A stretch of 64,000 nt of DNA, taken from Rhizophagus clarus (lineage: Eukaryota > Glomeromycota > Glomeromycetes > Glomerales > Glomeraceae). A program made the position numbers and the translations under genes. Location: positions 620,001-684,000 of the forward strand of contig BLAL01000187.1 in assembly GCA_015698045.1 (NCBI GenBank), in the 5' to 3' direction. Of this stretch, positions 51,026 to 61,864 are shown piece by piece (the first letter of the stretch is position 1; every line of letters starts with the position of its first letter). The notes under the pieces are model-generated. The model did no database searches, was not told the origin of the DNA, and saw nothing but the letters and a program-made list of their open reading frames with translations.

Positions 51026-51853
51026 CCATATATCACAGGTCACAGTACCTCAGGTATCTTGCAAATTTTGGGTTTTGGCCTATACCTGGGAGTACTATAT
51101 ATGAGTAGATACCATATATAAGAGGATACAGGATTTTTAAAATACTTAGAGTACATGTCATATATAATACCCAAATTTAATTAGATTAGTAAAATGCAAA
51201 AAAAATACCAAAACTGACTGTTCTGACGTTTTTATATGTAAAGTAAAAAAATGCCAAAACTGACTATTCTAGTGTTTTTTATATATAAAATAAAAAAAAA
51301 TGCTAAAACTGACTGTTCCAGTATTTTTTATATATAAAGTAAAAAAAAATATCAAAACTGATTATTCTAGTATTTTTATATATATAAAAATGCAAAAAAA
51401 TGCCAAAACTAATTGTTCTAGTATTTTTATATATAAAGTAAAAAAAAATGCTAAAACTGATTGTTCTGGCATTTTTATATATATAAAAATACAAAAAAAA
51501 TGCCAAAACTAACTGTTTCAGTGTTTTTTATATGTAAAATAAAAAAAAAAAATGCCAAAACTGACTGTTCCAGTATTTTTTATATGTAAAGTAAAAAAAC
51601 ACCAAAACTAACTATTCTATCATTTTTTATATATAAAGTAAAAAAAAAATGCTAAAACTGATTGTTCTAGCAATTTTATATATCTGGAATATACATTATA
51701 TATAAACCTAGTATTATATCCTAGGTATTTTACAAAATTTTAAGCTTTAAATTGGAATTCTCTATGTAAAGTACCTGGGTACTTTAAAATTTTAGCAAAT
51801 TTTTTGAGAAGAGTACTATACATAAGAAAAGTATTATGGCCTGTGATATATGG
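51026..51853. mobile_element. 828-bp TIR element at a TA site with internal minisatellite
   Basis: The ends are perfect 14-bp inverted repeats CCATATATCACAGG and CCTGTGATATATGG, followed inward by weaker mirror similarity (ACCTCAGGTA near 51048, TACCTGGGTAC near 51770). TA lies immediately outside on both sides (51024-51025, 51854-51855). Copy 1 of the host pseudogene lacks this DNA, which proves insertion. TA duplication suggests a Tc1/mariner-like non-autonomous element. Confidence 0.88.
51205..51670. repeat. ~49-bp minisatellite of RCYAAAACTGAYTGTTCYAG units
   Basis: Ten units (starts near 51209, 51254, 51303, 51353, 51403, 51450, 51504, 51555, 51601, 51651), each with YCAAAACTRAYTRTTCYAG, a T-run, a TATATAAA segment and an A-run. 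It fills most of the 828-bp TIR element. Confidence 0.9.
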
Positions 51854-52669
51854 TAATTATTTCATTTTACCAGAATATCATACACTATAAGATCTAGTAA
51901 TTGTGCTTATTCTTCTTCTTGAGGACAATATCTGATAATGATAACATTTCCATTCTTAAATTAGTTGTCTGTCTCTTTCTGCTTTAATTTCTTTTTATTA
52001 TTATTAGGTGTCAAACTTGATTTAAAATCTCGTTTCAATTGCTTAAATGATGTGGAAGGAGGAGAACGTAAACTTTGATTAAAGGTAACTGTCCTTAAAC
52101 CAGAAAGTCAAGAAGATGTATACTCAAAAGATTCAGCATTAAAAGTGAATACTATTTGTTCATTTAGTCCAAAAGGAGTTTGTAATTGCAACATTTTCTT
52201 TTTCTCCTTACAGGCCTTCTTTTTAGCATTTCTTTTCTGAAATTTGATCAAGAGCATGACAGGTAAAGGTGTATTATTGTACAATGGTGTGGCATTTGAC
52301 TCATTATTGTCATCCAATAATTCTTTTAAATCTTTATCAATTTTATCAATATTAATTGACATGTCTGATTGGTGTATAAGATCTCCTAGATTTTCTATAT
52401 CTGGATGTTGTATATTATAACTTTTCAACTCTTGACAAAATTCAAAATTCAGGGATAATATTCCCATAAATTCGTCATCTAAGAAAAAAAATATTGAGAA
52501 AGCAAGCTAAAAAGCGAGCAGTTTGAGAGTAGCAGTTGTCAGTATCTACTTTCTTTATCAATTTGCTACCAAAAACTTGTTGGTTCTTATATTTTTCAAG
52601 AAACCCATCAAAATTATATAAGTCTAAAAATACTATGAAATTGAAAAAAGGTGAATTCTTAGTGACAAG

Positions 52670-53848
52670 TAAAGTTATCTGCCAAAACTAAAGAGTTTTG
52701 GCATATCAAAATTATCAAAACTATTTTGACATTTTAACATCAGTCTTTCAGTTTGTTAAAATACTGAAATAGTTTTGATATGCTAAAACTGTTTCAACGT
52801 TTTGATGTAGTATATCATATGATTAGTAAAATTTTTAATTAGTTCGATTAAATTGATTTACTGATCATTAATAACCTTTTTTTATTAATAAAAAAAATAC
52901 TTTTTTTTTTTCTACTTTTATATAAGAAGAAAAAAATCAGAACTCAGAAACTAACTTATGACTTATAAAATAAAAAAATGGTTAGTTTTCAACTTTCCAT
53001 TTTTTTTTATTTTCAGTTATTTAAAACTGATTTTTCTTTTTTAAAAAAAAAACTTATTCAGTTTTTTTTAAAAAAAAAAATTTATTTTTTTTTGTAGATA
53101 CCAGACAAATATTATGAACTAGACTTTGGAATTGAGACAAGTAAGGGAAGTGGAAAATGATATTTATTTTATTAGAAATATTTCTAACATTTCTTCTTTA
53201 CTTTTTGTAAGTTACTAGACGAATACTATAAACTGAACTTTAAAATATAAGAAATGGAAAAGGGGAAATTCTTTTAATATTAAAGAAACATACTAATATT
53301 TCTTTCTTTATTTTTTTAGATTGTCAGACTTTTCAGATGAACCTGAACTTAGAATGTAAGGAACTGGAAGAAGGAGATTCTTTTAATATTAAAGAAACAT
53401 ACTAACATTTTTTTCTTTATTTTTTTAGGTCACCAGATTCCTCAGACAAACCCAGGCTTGGAATATAAGAAATGAGTGGGAGTGAAAAAATTTTTTTAAC
53501 ATTAAAGAAATATATTAACATTTCTTTCTTTATTTTTTTAGATTGCCAGACTCTTCAGTCAAACTCAGACTTAGAATATAAGGAATGAACAGAAGTTAAG
53601 AAATTTTTTTAACATTAAAGAAATGTACTAATATTTTTTATTTGTTTTAGTCTTTGGGTACTAAAAACTAATACTATGCTAAAACTATAATACAATACTA
53701 GTGTTATTTATGCCAAACTATACCAAATGCTAAAACAGTTTTGACAGTTTTGACAGGTTTTGATGTTTTAATGTTTTGCAAGTTTTGACATTATGTAAGT
53801 AGTTTTGACTTACGATATTGATCAAATAAGTTTTAGCAGGCAACTTTA
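52670..53848. mobile_element. Element C: TIR element with 8-bp target duplication and micro-exon array
   Basis: 1179 bp. The left end TAAAGTTATCTGCCAAAAC mirrors the right end GTTTTAGCAGGCAACTTTA (three mismatches in 19). It is flanked by GTGACAAG (52662-52669) and ATGACAAG (53849-53856). Both subterminal regions are rich in CAAAACTATTTTGA-like words in both orientations (52690-52805 and 53690-53830). The centre (53090-53640) holds five ~115-bp modules with (T-run)AG acceptor-like ends and branch-site-like CTAACATTT. Copy 1 of the host pseudogene lacks it. Superfamily not assigned; hAT, Mutator-like and KDZ elements all make 8-9-bp duplications. Confidence 0.85.
53090..53660 (+). repeat. Array C: five ~115-bp intron/micro-exon-like modules
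   Basis: Module starts after AG near 53097, 53214, 53320, 53429 and 53541. Typical starts are ATACCAGACAAATATTATG, ATTGTCAGACTTTTCAGATG, GTCACCAGATTCCTCAGAC and ATTGCCAGACTCTTCAGTC. Each is preceded by TAACATTTCTTTCTTTATTT and a T-run. The first module matches the element A micro-exon at 40922 (shared ACTAGACTTTGGAAT). Donor sites are mostly decayed here (AATGG or AACTGG in place of AAG|gt). Confidence 0.7.
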
Positions 53849-54079
53849 ATGACAAGATCTGACAAAAAGTTTGTAATAATATCATGAAAATGGTTAGAAG
53901 GTAAAATCTTCAAATCATAGTCTATGATAATCAAATATAGCGAGTTCAGTTTTTTTACTTTTTTGGCTGGTTTTATTAGTAGAAATCCTTTCTTCATATT
54001 GAAAATAAAAATTTTTCTTTCACAAAAAATTGGTTTTGCAGATCAATAAGAAGAGTTTCTTATATTTGATAATACAAAT

Positions 54080-56340
54080 GTTAAGAAATACATTAAAATT
54101 TACATAAATATAGACTATCTATAAAATATTTCTCTATTAACTATATTATCTATGCTACTGCTTCAGAAAGAATACAGCTGACTAATCATTATAAGTCAAT
54201 AGTGACATAAGTCACAAAAACTTAAAAATTTGATCAATAACTATCCGTATTAAAATATCCATCTATTCAAACCTTATACTGATTTAATATACTATTCAGA
54301 CCTTTAATCTTATTATTATCTTCAATTCCCATAAATTTTAATTTTTTCTTTCAAGAATCTATATCATGTAATTGTTTTAATTTAATTTGAAAAACATTAC
54401 AGTGTTCTTAAATCAGATGTTTAAACTGAAGAACTAATGTATCGATAACTTCTTCATGATTTTATATTTACTTTATTCAGAGATTTTTAAATCTTTTAAA
54501 AATTTACTAAAACTTTTAGGTATAATTTCTTTAACTAAACATAATATTCCAATATTTGAGAAATTTCAACAATCAAGATTATCAATAATTATGAGAACTT
54601 TGTTAGGATCAGTATTAATATTATTATATATAAATAAGATGATCAGTTTAAAAAGTTGATCTTTAAAATTATGAACTATCTCTACTTTAGTATTTTGTAT
54701 GACAGAACATAACCATAAATGTTGATAAGTTTCTAATTCAGTATTACATAACGTATATCTCCAACTGCCAGTATAAACGATGGTGATCATTTACATAAAT
54801 TATCTTAAGTAGGTAATTTTTCAGCATGTAATTTGATTTTAAATGAGTTAAATTTAGAATTAAGTACAGTTGAATTATCAAATTTATCTTTAATGTATCT
54901 AAAAGTAAAAGACTAATCGAATGATTCTAAATCAGTAGGCAAAGTGAAATATTTATTTCTATTTAACTTTAAAAACTGTTTGATATATTGTATTTCTTTA
55001 ATATCTTTTACTATAAGTGTAATATTTTTTTTTATAGGTCTGTAATTCCAACATATTATACCATTATAAGCAAGTAATTTAAAATTAATTACTAAATATT
55101 TTTTGCTACATGCTTTTTTAACTAATTTATCTATAATATTATTATAATTATCAGATTCATAAGTTTTCACTTTCTGCAATGTTATGATTAAATCTTTAAA
55201 TCTGATCAACTTAATAAAGAGTATTCACAAAATACTATTTGTAATTTTAATTTTTGAACTGTAAAGATAGATAATATATTAATCTTGGAAAACTGATTAA
55301 TTACTATTTGAGAATCTGTACAGATTGTAACTCTTGTGTTTCTATTTAAACATAATAATGCTATTATAATAGTTATTAATTCAGCCTTAATCACTGATAG
55401 ATTCTCCTTTATTTGATATTGAAATATAGAATTAGTTTTTATGATTTTAAACGTACTATCTATACTAATACTAGTATCTGAATATCTTTTAAAGGATTCA
55501 TCTATATATATTGTTAAGGACAATTGATTTTTAACTGTATCTTATATATTTTTAAGTTGATTACGTAAAAGTATGAGATGAAAAAAGTCTAACATACTTC
55601 TAACAGATACTTCCTGTAAATTAACTGTATTATATTTGACTCTATTTTCTATTATAGCTATATATTCAAATACTAAAGAATCTAGTATATAAGCATCTTA
55701 TATAGGCTGTGCTTTAATATCAATAGTCTTTTTCTTATTAATAAATAAAAATCACCTATTATTAGCTGTTTTTCTTTTACTTCTTGATTGTATATCTTTA
55801 AGTTCACAACCAGTACACTGAACTAACACCGGTACTTGTATTGATGGAGAAATAGAATCATCTTTAATGTTATGTATCCAATGTTCTACCATAAGAATTT
55901 GATCATTAAATAGTATATGACCAAAATATGAGAAGTTCAGTTTATCACTATAAAAGGCAATCCATTGTTTTTTCCTCAATTTTTTTTCTGAAATATTACT
56001 ATCTTGTAAATAATATTGTCTACTAATTATAAATTCTGGTTTGACTTTTCTTGACATTGCAATATTTATTATACAATGTTGTTCTATTCTTTTAAACCAA
56101 TTTGATTTACAACCTTTAGTATTAATACCTAACTGAATTCGTAAATCTGAGTATGTAAGAAAACATATACCATCAGCAGCCATTATTTGATTTAGAAAAT
56201 AAATATTATGATGTTGTAAATGATAGTTCATTTTGTTTTTAAATAACCTATCTGAATCTAATATCTGTGTTATGGGGTAATTATCCTTCCATAATTTTTC
56301 GCCCAATATTTGATTGGCATATAAGATTATTATCATACAT
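54080..56340 (-). pseudogene. Decayed LINE copy 2, C-terminal part with RNase H
   Basis: Minus-strand coding pieces: 56336-55752 (a conserved LINE segment ending in a VLVQCTGCELKDI zinc-ligand-like stretch), 55523-55206 with RNase H features (YIDES, AELITIIIALLCLNR, TDSQ), 55209-54913, and 54790-54566 with YTLCNTELETYQHLWLCSV, a C-terminal Cys/His motif. Several frames are intact over 100-190 codons, so decay is less advanced than in copy 1. The N-terminal part lies at 59640-60700, separated by element B. Confidence 0.85.
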
Positions 56341-57029
56341 AATGGCCAACTTTACTAAGAATATCAAATTTTTTGATATGTTTTTGATATAGCTATAATG
56401 TTATTTTTACGTAGATTTAATACATTGTGTCGACCATGTTATTTAGGCTTATAATTTCATTACAAAATAATGTCAGATAAACTATAATGGTTTTGTAATC
56501 ATTTTGTAATTATTTAGTAATAGTTTTAAAATACTTTATAATAAATTTATAATGAATTTATAATGAATTTATAATATAATTTTAATGGATTTCAAATTAA
56601 TTTTAATTGTTCTACAATCATTTTACAATTATTAATACAAATACTATAACACTATAATAAAAGTTATTTTGAAATCAAATAAACATAGTAAGCATCTACC
56701 AATCACATTTTTCCAATACAAGCACCCGACAATGTGAAAACCTGTAGACTTGCTCTTCTGATTTTGATAATGAAGTCAAAGCCAGATTGGAGACCTACTA
56801 TAATCAAATTGTAAACAAAATCAAAGTCCTAAAAATGAAAATTGAAAAAAAGTTAATAAAAAATGGGTTTTAAATGAAGTTTCAAATTTTTTTTTGAAAC
56901 TCATCTGCAAGTCAAAGCTGAAAAGGACTTTGAAACTTTAAAATCAAAACTGATCATCTAACAAAAAAGAGAAAAATGATGATAGTAAAATGTTTTGTCA
57001 AAAATTAAATCAAAAAAAATATATTTCAG

Positions 57030-58250
57030 TTTTTCTTACTAAAATTTAACGCGTCCAAAGAACTGGTCACCTAAAAAAAAATATAAATTTGAAATGTTAG
57101 TAAAATGTTTCTTTAAAAATTAAATCAAAAAAAATATATTTCAGTTTTTCTTACTAAAATTTAACGCGTCCAAAGAACTGGTCACCTAAAAAAAAATATA
57201 AATTTGAAATGTTAGTAAAATGTTTCTTTAAAAATTAAATCAAAAAAATATTTCAGTTTTTCTTACCAAAATTCAAATACCTGATCGCCTAGAAAAAAAA
57301 ATAAGATAATAGAAATGTTAGTAAAACGTTTCTTTAAAAATTAAATCAAAAAAATATTTTGGTTTTTCTTACCAAAATTTAACGCATTTAAATACCTGAT
57401 CACCTAAAAAAAAAATAAGATAATAGAAATGTTAGTAAAACGTTTCTTTAAAATTAAAATCAAAAAATATTTCAGTTTTTCTATCTGAAATTCAACGCAT
57501 CACTTGGCACCTTCCCTCTGAAGTCATCTTCCTTTACCATATTTGCGGCAGAAAAAATTGTTCCCCTGACAATGCCCCTCCCATCCTAAACGTTCTAGTC
57601 TTAAATAAAAAGTGACTTTACTAACGTTTTAAATCTGCACAATATCATAATCCTCCATCTGATCCATATTTGAATCACTTTATACGCTTCCAAATACCAA
57701 CTGCTTAGAAAAAAATAGAAACATTAATAAAATGTTTCATAAAAAATAAATTCAAAAAAAAGCATAAAATCAGATTTTCTTTTACTAGAACTCTACGCAT
57801 CCAAAAACCCTGGCCGTCTAGAAAAAAAGAATAGAAACGTTAGTAAAATGTTTCATAAAAAATAAATTCAAAAAAAAGCATAAAATTGAATATTTTCTTA
57901 CCAAATTTTTACACGTTTAAAAACCCTGACCGTCTAGAAAAAAAGTATAAAAATGTTAGTAAAACATTTTGTAAAAAATAAATTCGAAAAAAAAATAAAA
58001 TCAGATTTTCTTTTACCAAATTTCTATGCGTTCAAAAATCCTGGTCATCTAGAAAAAAAGAATAGAAACGTTAGTAAAATATTTTATAAAAAATAAATTT
58101 GAAAAAAAAAATTAAAATCAGATTTTCTTTTACCAAATTTCTACGCATCCAAAAACTCTGGCCATCTAGAAAAAAAGAATAGAAATGTTAGTAAAACGTT
58201 TCATAAAAAATAAATTTGAAAAAAAAATTAAAATCGTATATTTTCTTACC
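57030..58250 (-). repeat. Array B: tandem ~115-bp units, each an intron plus a 22-32-nt micro-exon
   Basis: Micro-exons by strict GT-AG reading on the minus strand: 58165-58134, 58048-58017, 57933-57902 and 57817-57786 (32 nt each), 57403-57373 (31), 57288-57267 (22), 57185-57155 (31) and 57070-57040 (31). The region 57703-57480 is irregular. Consensus after the acceptor is RYGRYCAGGNTTTTNGNAYG then CGTANAANTTTG. Introns are about 84-90 bp with gtaag/gtaaaa donors, a TACTAAC or near match (cgtttTACTAACatttc) and a T-run before CTAG/TTAG. The two units at 57030-57190 are nearly identical, so duplication is recent there. Because 31 and 32 are not multiples of 3, no single reading frame passes through. 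Confidence 0.85.
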
Positions 58251-58260
58251 AAAATTCTAC

Positions 58261-58383
58261 TCATCCAGAAGTACGACGACCTTGATTATAATTTATTGAA
58301 ATAGAAGAAAGATCACTTAATTCATTTTTATAAAGTTCTTCTTCACTGTCAGAAAAATAATCTGTTGCAGGTGTACTTGCCAT
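58261..58383 (-). CDS. 40-codon acidic frame in element B, possible first coding exon
   Basis: Starts at ATG 58383, 6 nt after an acceptor-like CTCAG, and ends at TGA 58263-58261. The protein starts MASTPATDYFSDSEEELYKN, is acidic and Ser-rich, and ends QGRRTSG. The surrounding exon-like segment (58389-58250) ends in a sequence homologous to the micro-exons, TGGATGAGTAGAATTTTG then gtaag. The other units have TGCG where this one has the stop TGAG, so the stop may be a mutation. Splicing on to the next unit would still create TGA at the junction. It may be the N-terminus of a transposon protein or a relic. Function unknown. Confidence 0.35.
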   Translation of the reverse strand: MASTPATDYFSDSEEELYKNELSDLSSISINYNQGRRTSG

Positions 58384-59040
58384 TAAAACCTGAGAAAATC
58401 GTCAAAATTTAAAGAAAAAAAAGAACTAAAACCTACAAAAAAATGAAAGGCGAAGTTAATAAATAAAACAAAAAAATATCTAAATAAACAATATAAAAAA
58501 AATTTGTAAAAAAATAATACTCACATGCGTCTAAGAAAGTAGTTAATAATTATTTAGGTAAAAGGAAGGGAAAGAGGAAAAGGAGAAAACGAAATAAAAG
58601 GAGGAAAGAGAATAAAAGAGGCGTAAATGAAAGACAAAGTAAAGAATAATGAAGGGTAAAAGAAGTCAAAAGATGGGTAAAGGAAGTGAAAGGGAGGTAA
58701 AAAAAGTTACGAGAGAGAAGGAAAGGGGAAAAATTAAAGAGAAAAGGAAGAAAGAAAAAGGAAACTTGAAAAATAGCTTAAACTTATTTAGAAAAAAAAG
58801 TTTAATTAAACTGCAGCAGTGCAGCTGCAATTGTATTATTGTTATATCATGTGATTCATGTGACTATAATTTCATATATATAGGGATCTTTTTCAACTTT
58901 TTTCCTCTATAAAAAAAAATTCCTATAAAAAAAAAATTTTCTATTTCTTTTTTATAATGATATACTAAGTTACAGATGTACGTATGTACATTATGGTACA
59001 TATGTATCATACATACAACATCTGTTTAACTTTATGAAAA

Positions 59041-59152
59041 GCCTCACCTCTGTAAATAGGTAGAGGTCCAATAGTGCCTATAGGAGGAGAGCCATTGCTG
59101 CTCCCTCCACCTGTTTATAGTGACAAAAAGAGGGAGTCTTCAGTAGTAAAGC
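59041..59152 (-). repeat. Conserved ~110-bp block, copy in element B
   Basis: Reverse complement of the block at 38261-38376, about 88% identical by eye. It sits at the start of element B in the direction of its exons. The spacing to the pyrimidine tract (about 270-310 bp) is the same in both elements. Confidence 0.8.
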
Positions 59153-59639
59153 TTAGTATATTATAAAAATAAAAAATAATTTCATAATATCATAATTATT
59201 TCAATACAATATTATAATTACTTCAATACAATTTCATAATTATTGTGATATAATCATTTCAGTACAATTTTATAATTATTGCAATTCAATTTTGTATATT
59301 AAAAATATAACAATTGCAACACAATTTCATATTAAGAATATAATCATTTCAATACTATTATATAATTATTGCAATACAATTTCAAATTATTAATTGCATT
59401 ATTAATAATAAATTTATTGCAAATATCATTATAATATAATATTTAAATCATTTTAATATTTTAATTTGTAATATTTTTTTCATTCTTTATGATATAATAT
59501 TGTAATAAATTGCAAAATACATAAAAACAATTTCAACCATTACAAAATAATATTAGAATTACAAAAGTATAATGAAAACATTATAAATTTATATCAAAAA
59601 AAATAGTAAAGAAAGTACTAGTAATCAAATTATATTTAA

Positions 59640-60700
59640 TCTTTAAATTTTTCAAATGAATTTTCCATTATATTAATATATTAGTGACAGATAATGTTTC
59701 TTGTTGTAAATGTATGATACTTAATTTAGAGAGAATACCAAATAAACCTTTATTCTGAAGTTAGTTTTATAATCTAGTAATTTGACGCTAGAGTTAAATA
59801 GATGATATATTCTTGATTGCATACCCTAAACCTGAATGAATCATATAATTTGGTATTGTCATCATTAAGTTAGTTTTTTTCTTGAATAGTCTATGCATGA
59901 AAATATTAAGAGTTGACACTTGTTTATCATTTAAAATAATATATTATGCTTTGTATTCAATACTAGGAATGATGACTGTGTTATAAATATATCTCATCAT
60001 CTTATGCTTATTTCTGATAATTTTATTATATCTTGTAATAATATTTTTGTATTGATTGAATACATATATTTTAGATAAATTAAGATTCATCCAAGCACCT
60101 AAAATCTTAACTGATTCATTTGGATAAATCAATTGAATTTCTTAAATATGAGATCCAAAATTCAGTTTAATTGACTTATCTTTAAAAGCATTTAAATTAT
60201 TAGTTATTAACGCAAATTTTTCTGGATTGATCTGAATATTGTTCAACTTGTTAAACTCATCTGTTATTTATAATATACTTTCTAATTTATATAATATATC
60301 TATTATCTATGATACGTCATCTATATAAGCTTAAGAAGAAATCATAATTGTTTTTTTATCAGGATCTCTTAATTAAACATTATTAACGATTGGTTAATTT
60401 ACTGTATAGCCTAATTGCAATTTGTTTATTTCACATAAAAGTGAATTATAGTAGATAGTCCAGAGAAGAAGTGAAATCATTTCATCCTGATCTATTCCTA
60501 TAAGCACTTTGTAAAATTAAATCATTCTTATTGTTATAATAACTGCTTTTCTACTATTAGAAAATAAATTAACAAGTAATTGAATGATTCTTTTAGGAAT
60601 CTTAATTCTATTGAGAGCTAACTCCAGCATTTTAATCAATTCTTGGAGACTAGTATAAGATAATTCTAGAATTACTGTAGGTATAGTACAGTATAGGGAA
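59640..60700 (-). pseudogene. Decayed LINE copy 2, reverse-transcriptase part
   Basis: Minus-strand reading gives GIDQDEMISLLLWTIYY (near 60510-60455), the catalytic box AYIDDVS (near 60340-60310) with both Asp kept, and 60132-59944 (MIYPNESVKILGAWMNLNLS and onward), then a thumb-like segment to about 59690. Stops separate the pieces. The 5' end stops near 60700 without an ORF start, consistent with 5' truncation. The protein continues at 56336 on the other side of element B. Confidence 0.85.
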
Positions 60701-60933
60701 GAGTTTAATTTTTAATAAAGTTAAAAAAATGTAATAAGAAATGAAATATTTGTATTAAATAAAATATTATTTATTAATTTATTATTTAAATATTGATTTA
60801 ATAATATAATAAAACATATTTAATGAAAATATTATTATTTAAAAATTAAAATTAAATAATAAAATTTATATTATAAATTACGTTAAAAAAATATATAATT
60901 TATATATTTTTCAGTATTTTTCAGTATATAAAT

Positions 60934-61226
60934 AGGACTCAGACATTACTAAAATAACTCACATTTTTTTTATCCATTTTTCTCAAAATTAAGCCAATTT
61001 GCTCTTTTAGTTTTTTAAGGATATCTCGCCATCTATTTAACCAATTTGGATAAACTTTTTTTTATTTTGTAGATCTTATTGAGAGCTACATTTTAAAAAA
61101 AGTTCATTCAATTTGGATCATTGGTTAATGAAAAAATTGCAAAAAACATGTTTTTTAGCTTCTAAATTTCACATCAATTTGCTCTTTTTCATAATTATGA
61201 GTTATATCAGTAATGTTTGGGGTTCT
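60934..61226. mobile_element. ~293-bp TIR element
   Basis: The left end reads AGGACTCAGACATTACTAAA then ATAACTCAC; the right end, mirrored, reads AGAACCCCAAACATTACTGA then TATAACTCAT. About 28 bp of imperfect terminal inverted repeat. The interior has a second mirrored pair, AACCAATTTGGATAA and TTGGATCATTGGTTA. Non-coding. Flanking duplication is unclear. Confidence 0.7.
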
Positions 61227-61677
61227 ATATAATCTGTAATTTTATAATACAGAATTGGACAGATTTTCATATCATATATTTTTTTACATATATATTTTTA
61301 TACAGAAAATTCTATATTTATTATATGATAATTATACAATATTCATATAACTTTTTTGTATAAAAAACATATAAATTCCTTATCCAATTTTTTTATAGGG
61401 TCATTGTATATATTGTATGTACATGTTTCTTGTGTAGAAACTATGACTATTAGTTGTTGGTATCAGTTAATCTGTTGAAAAAATAAAAATATAAAAAATA
61501 TATTTTGCAGAAATATTGATTAACACGTTAGTAGAAAGAGTTTGATTAATTTTATTATTTTGATTATATAAATTTTATAATATTAGAACTTATATAATAT
61601 TTTAATTATAATATTATGTAAATCTTATAAAATTGTAAACTTATATTTTATTTTAAAATTTTTCAAAATATTATATC

Positions 61678-61864
61678 TATAGATATTACCCAAATTATTT
61701 TAAGTAAATTTTAAATTAGTTTGTATATTTTGACTGCTATAATTTCCAAATTTCAAATATACAAATTATAAAATTTATTATATATATAATTTGTAAATTA
61801 ATTTAAATTTGTATATTTCAGTTAAGCTGCTATAATTTTAAACTATTTTGGATTTATAATTATA
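61678..61864. mobile_element. MITE of TATAGATGCC family, copy 3 (decayed)
   Basis: About 187 bp. It shares CCAAATTATTTTAAGTAAAT, AATATACAAATTATAAAAT and CTATTTTGGATTTATAAT with the copies at 23925 and 31899. The right terminus has lost the GCATCTATA form and no convincing target duplication remains, so this copy is older. Confidence 0.7.

Larger units (their letters stand above)
50040..54060 (-). pseudogene. Retroposon-like ORF family, copy 2, broken by two insertions
   Basis: A diverged copy of 27730-29910 in the same orientation. Matching stretches include the 3' region (AGTATAATAGGAAGTCTAG near 50176), the TTCTTGGTAGAGCGACTAG stretch near 50427, and the 5' region near 53975-54050. Minus-strand coding remnants occur at 52467-52108 and at scattered shorter frames, all interrupted by stops. 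Comparison with copy 1 shows that 51026-51853 and 52670-53848 are extra DNA, while the 27876-28018 insertion is absent. Sequence identity with copy 1 is clear but modest, so the two copies are old. Confidence 0.65.
56345..59640 (-). mobile_element. Element B: micro-exon array element inserted in LINE copy 2
   Basis: Read on the minus strand: the ~110-bp conserved block (59152-59041), a spacer with palindromic GTACATACGTACATCTG (near 58975-58995), a pyrimidine tract (58770-58556), an exon with a 40-codon frame (58389-58250), then eight or more micro-exon modules to about 57030, and a final decayed segment to 56700. The order matches element A in opposite orientation. AT-rich tandem words (TTCAATACAATTT, 59160-59410; TTTATAATGAA, 56530-56580) lie at both edges and may be subterminal repeats. 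LINE coding sequence flanks it on both sides, so it is an insertion. The exact ends are not resolved; CTTTACTA (56352) and TAGTAAAG (~59605) are candidate inverted ends. Confidence 0.65.

Noticed and set aside
51303..51506. Frames on both strands in the 51.3-51.5 kb region
   Set aside because: Generated by the 49-bp minisatellite of the TA-site element.
57030..58250. CRISPR array
   Set aside because: Regular spacing exists, but the repeats are 115-bp units with variable 'spacers' that are themselves homologous; eukaryotic context and splice signals explain it better.
58649..58912. 87-codon Lys/Glu-rich plus-strand frame
   Set aside because: Antisense reading of the pyrimidine tract of element B; no family similarity.
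56352..59605. CTTTACTA / TAGTAAAG as definite termini of element B
   Set aside because: Short, and no matching target duplication outside them; kept only as candidates.
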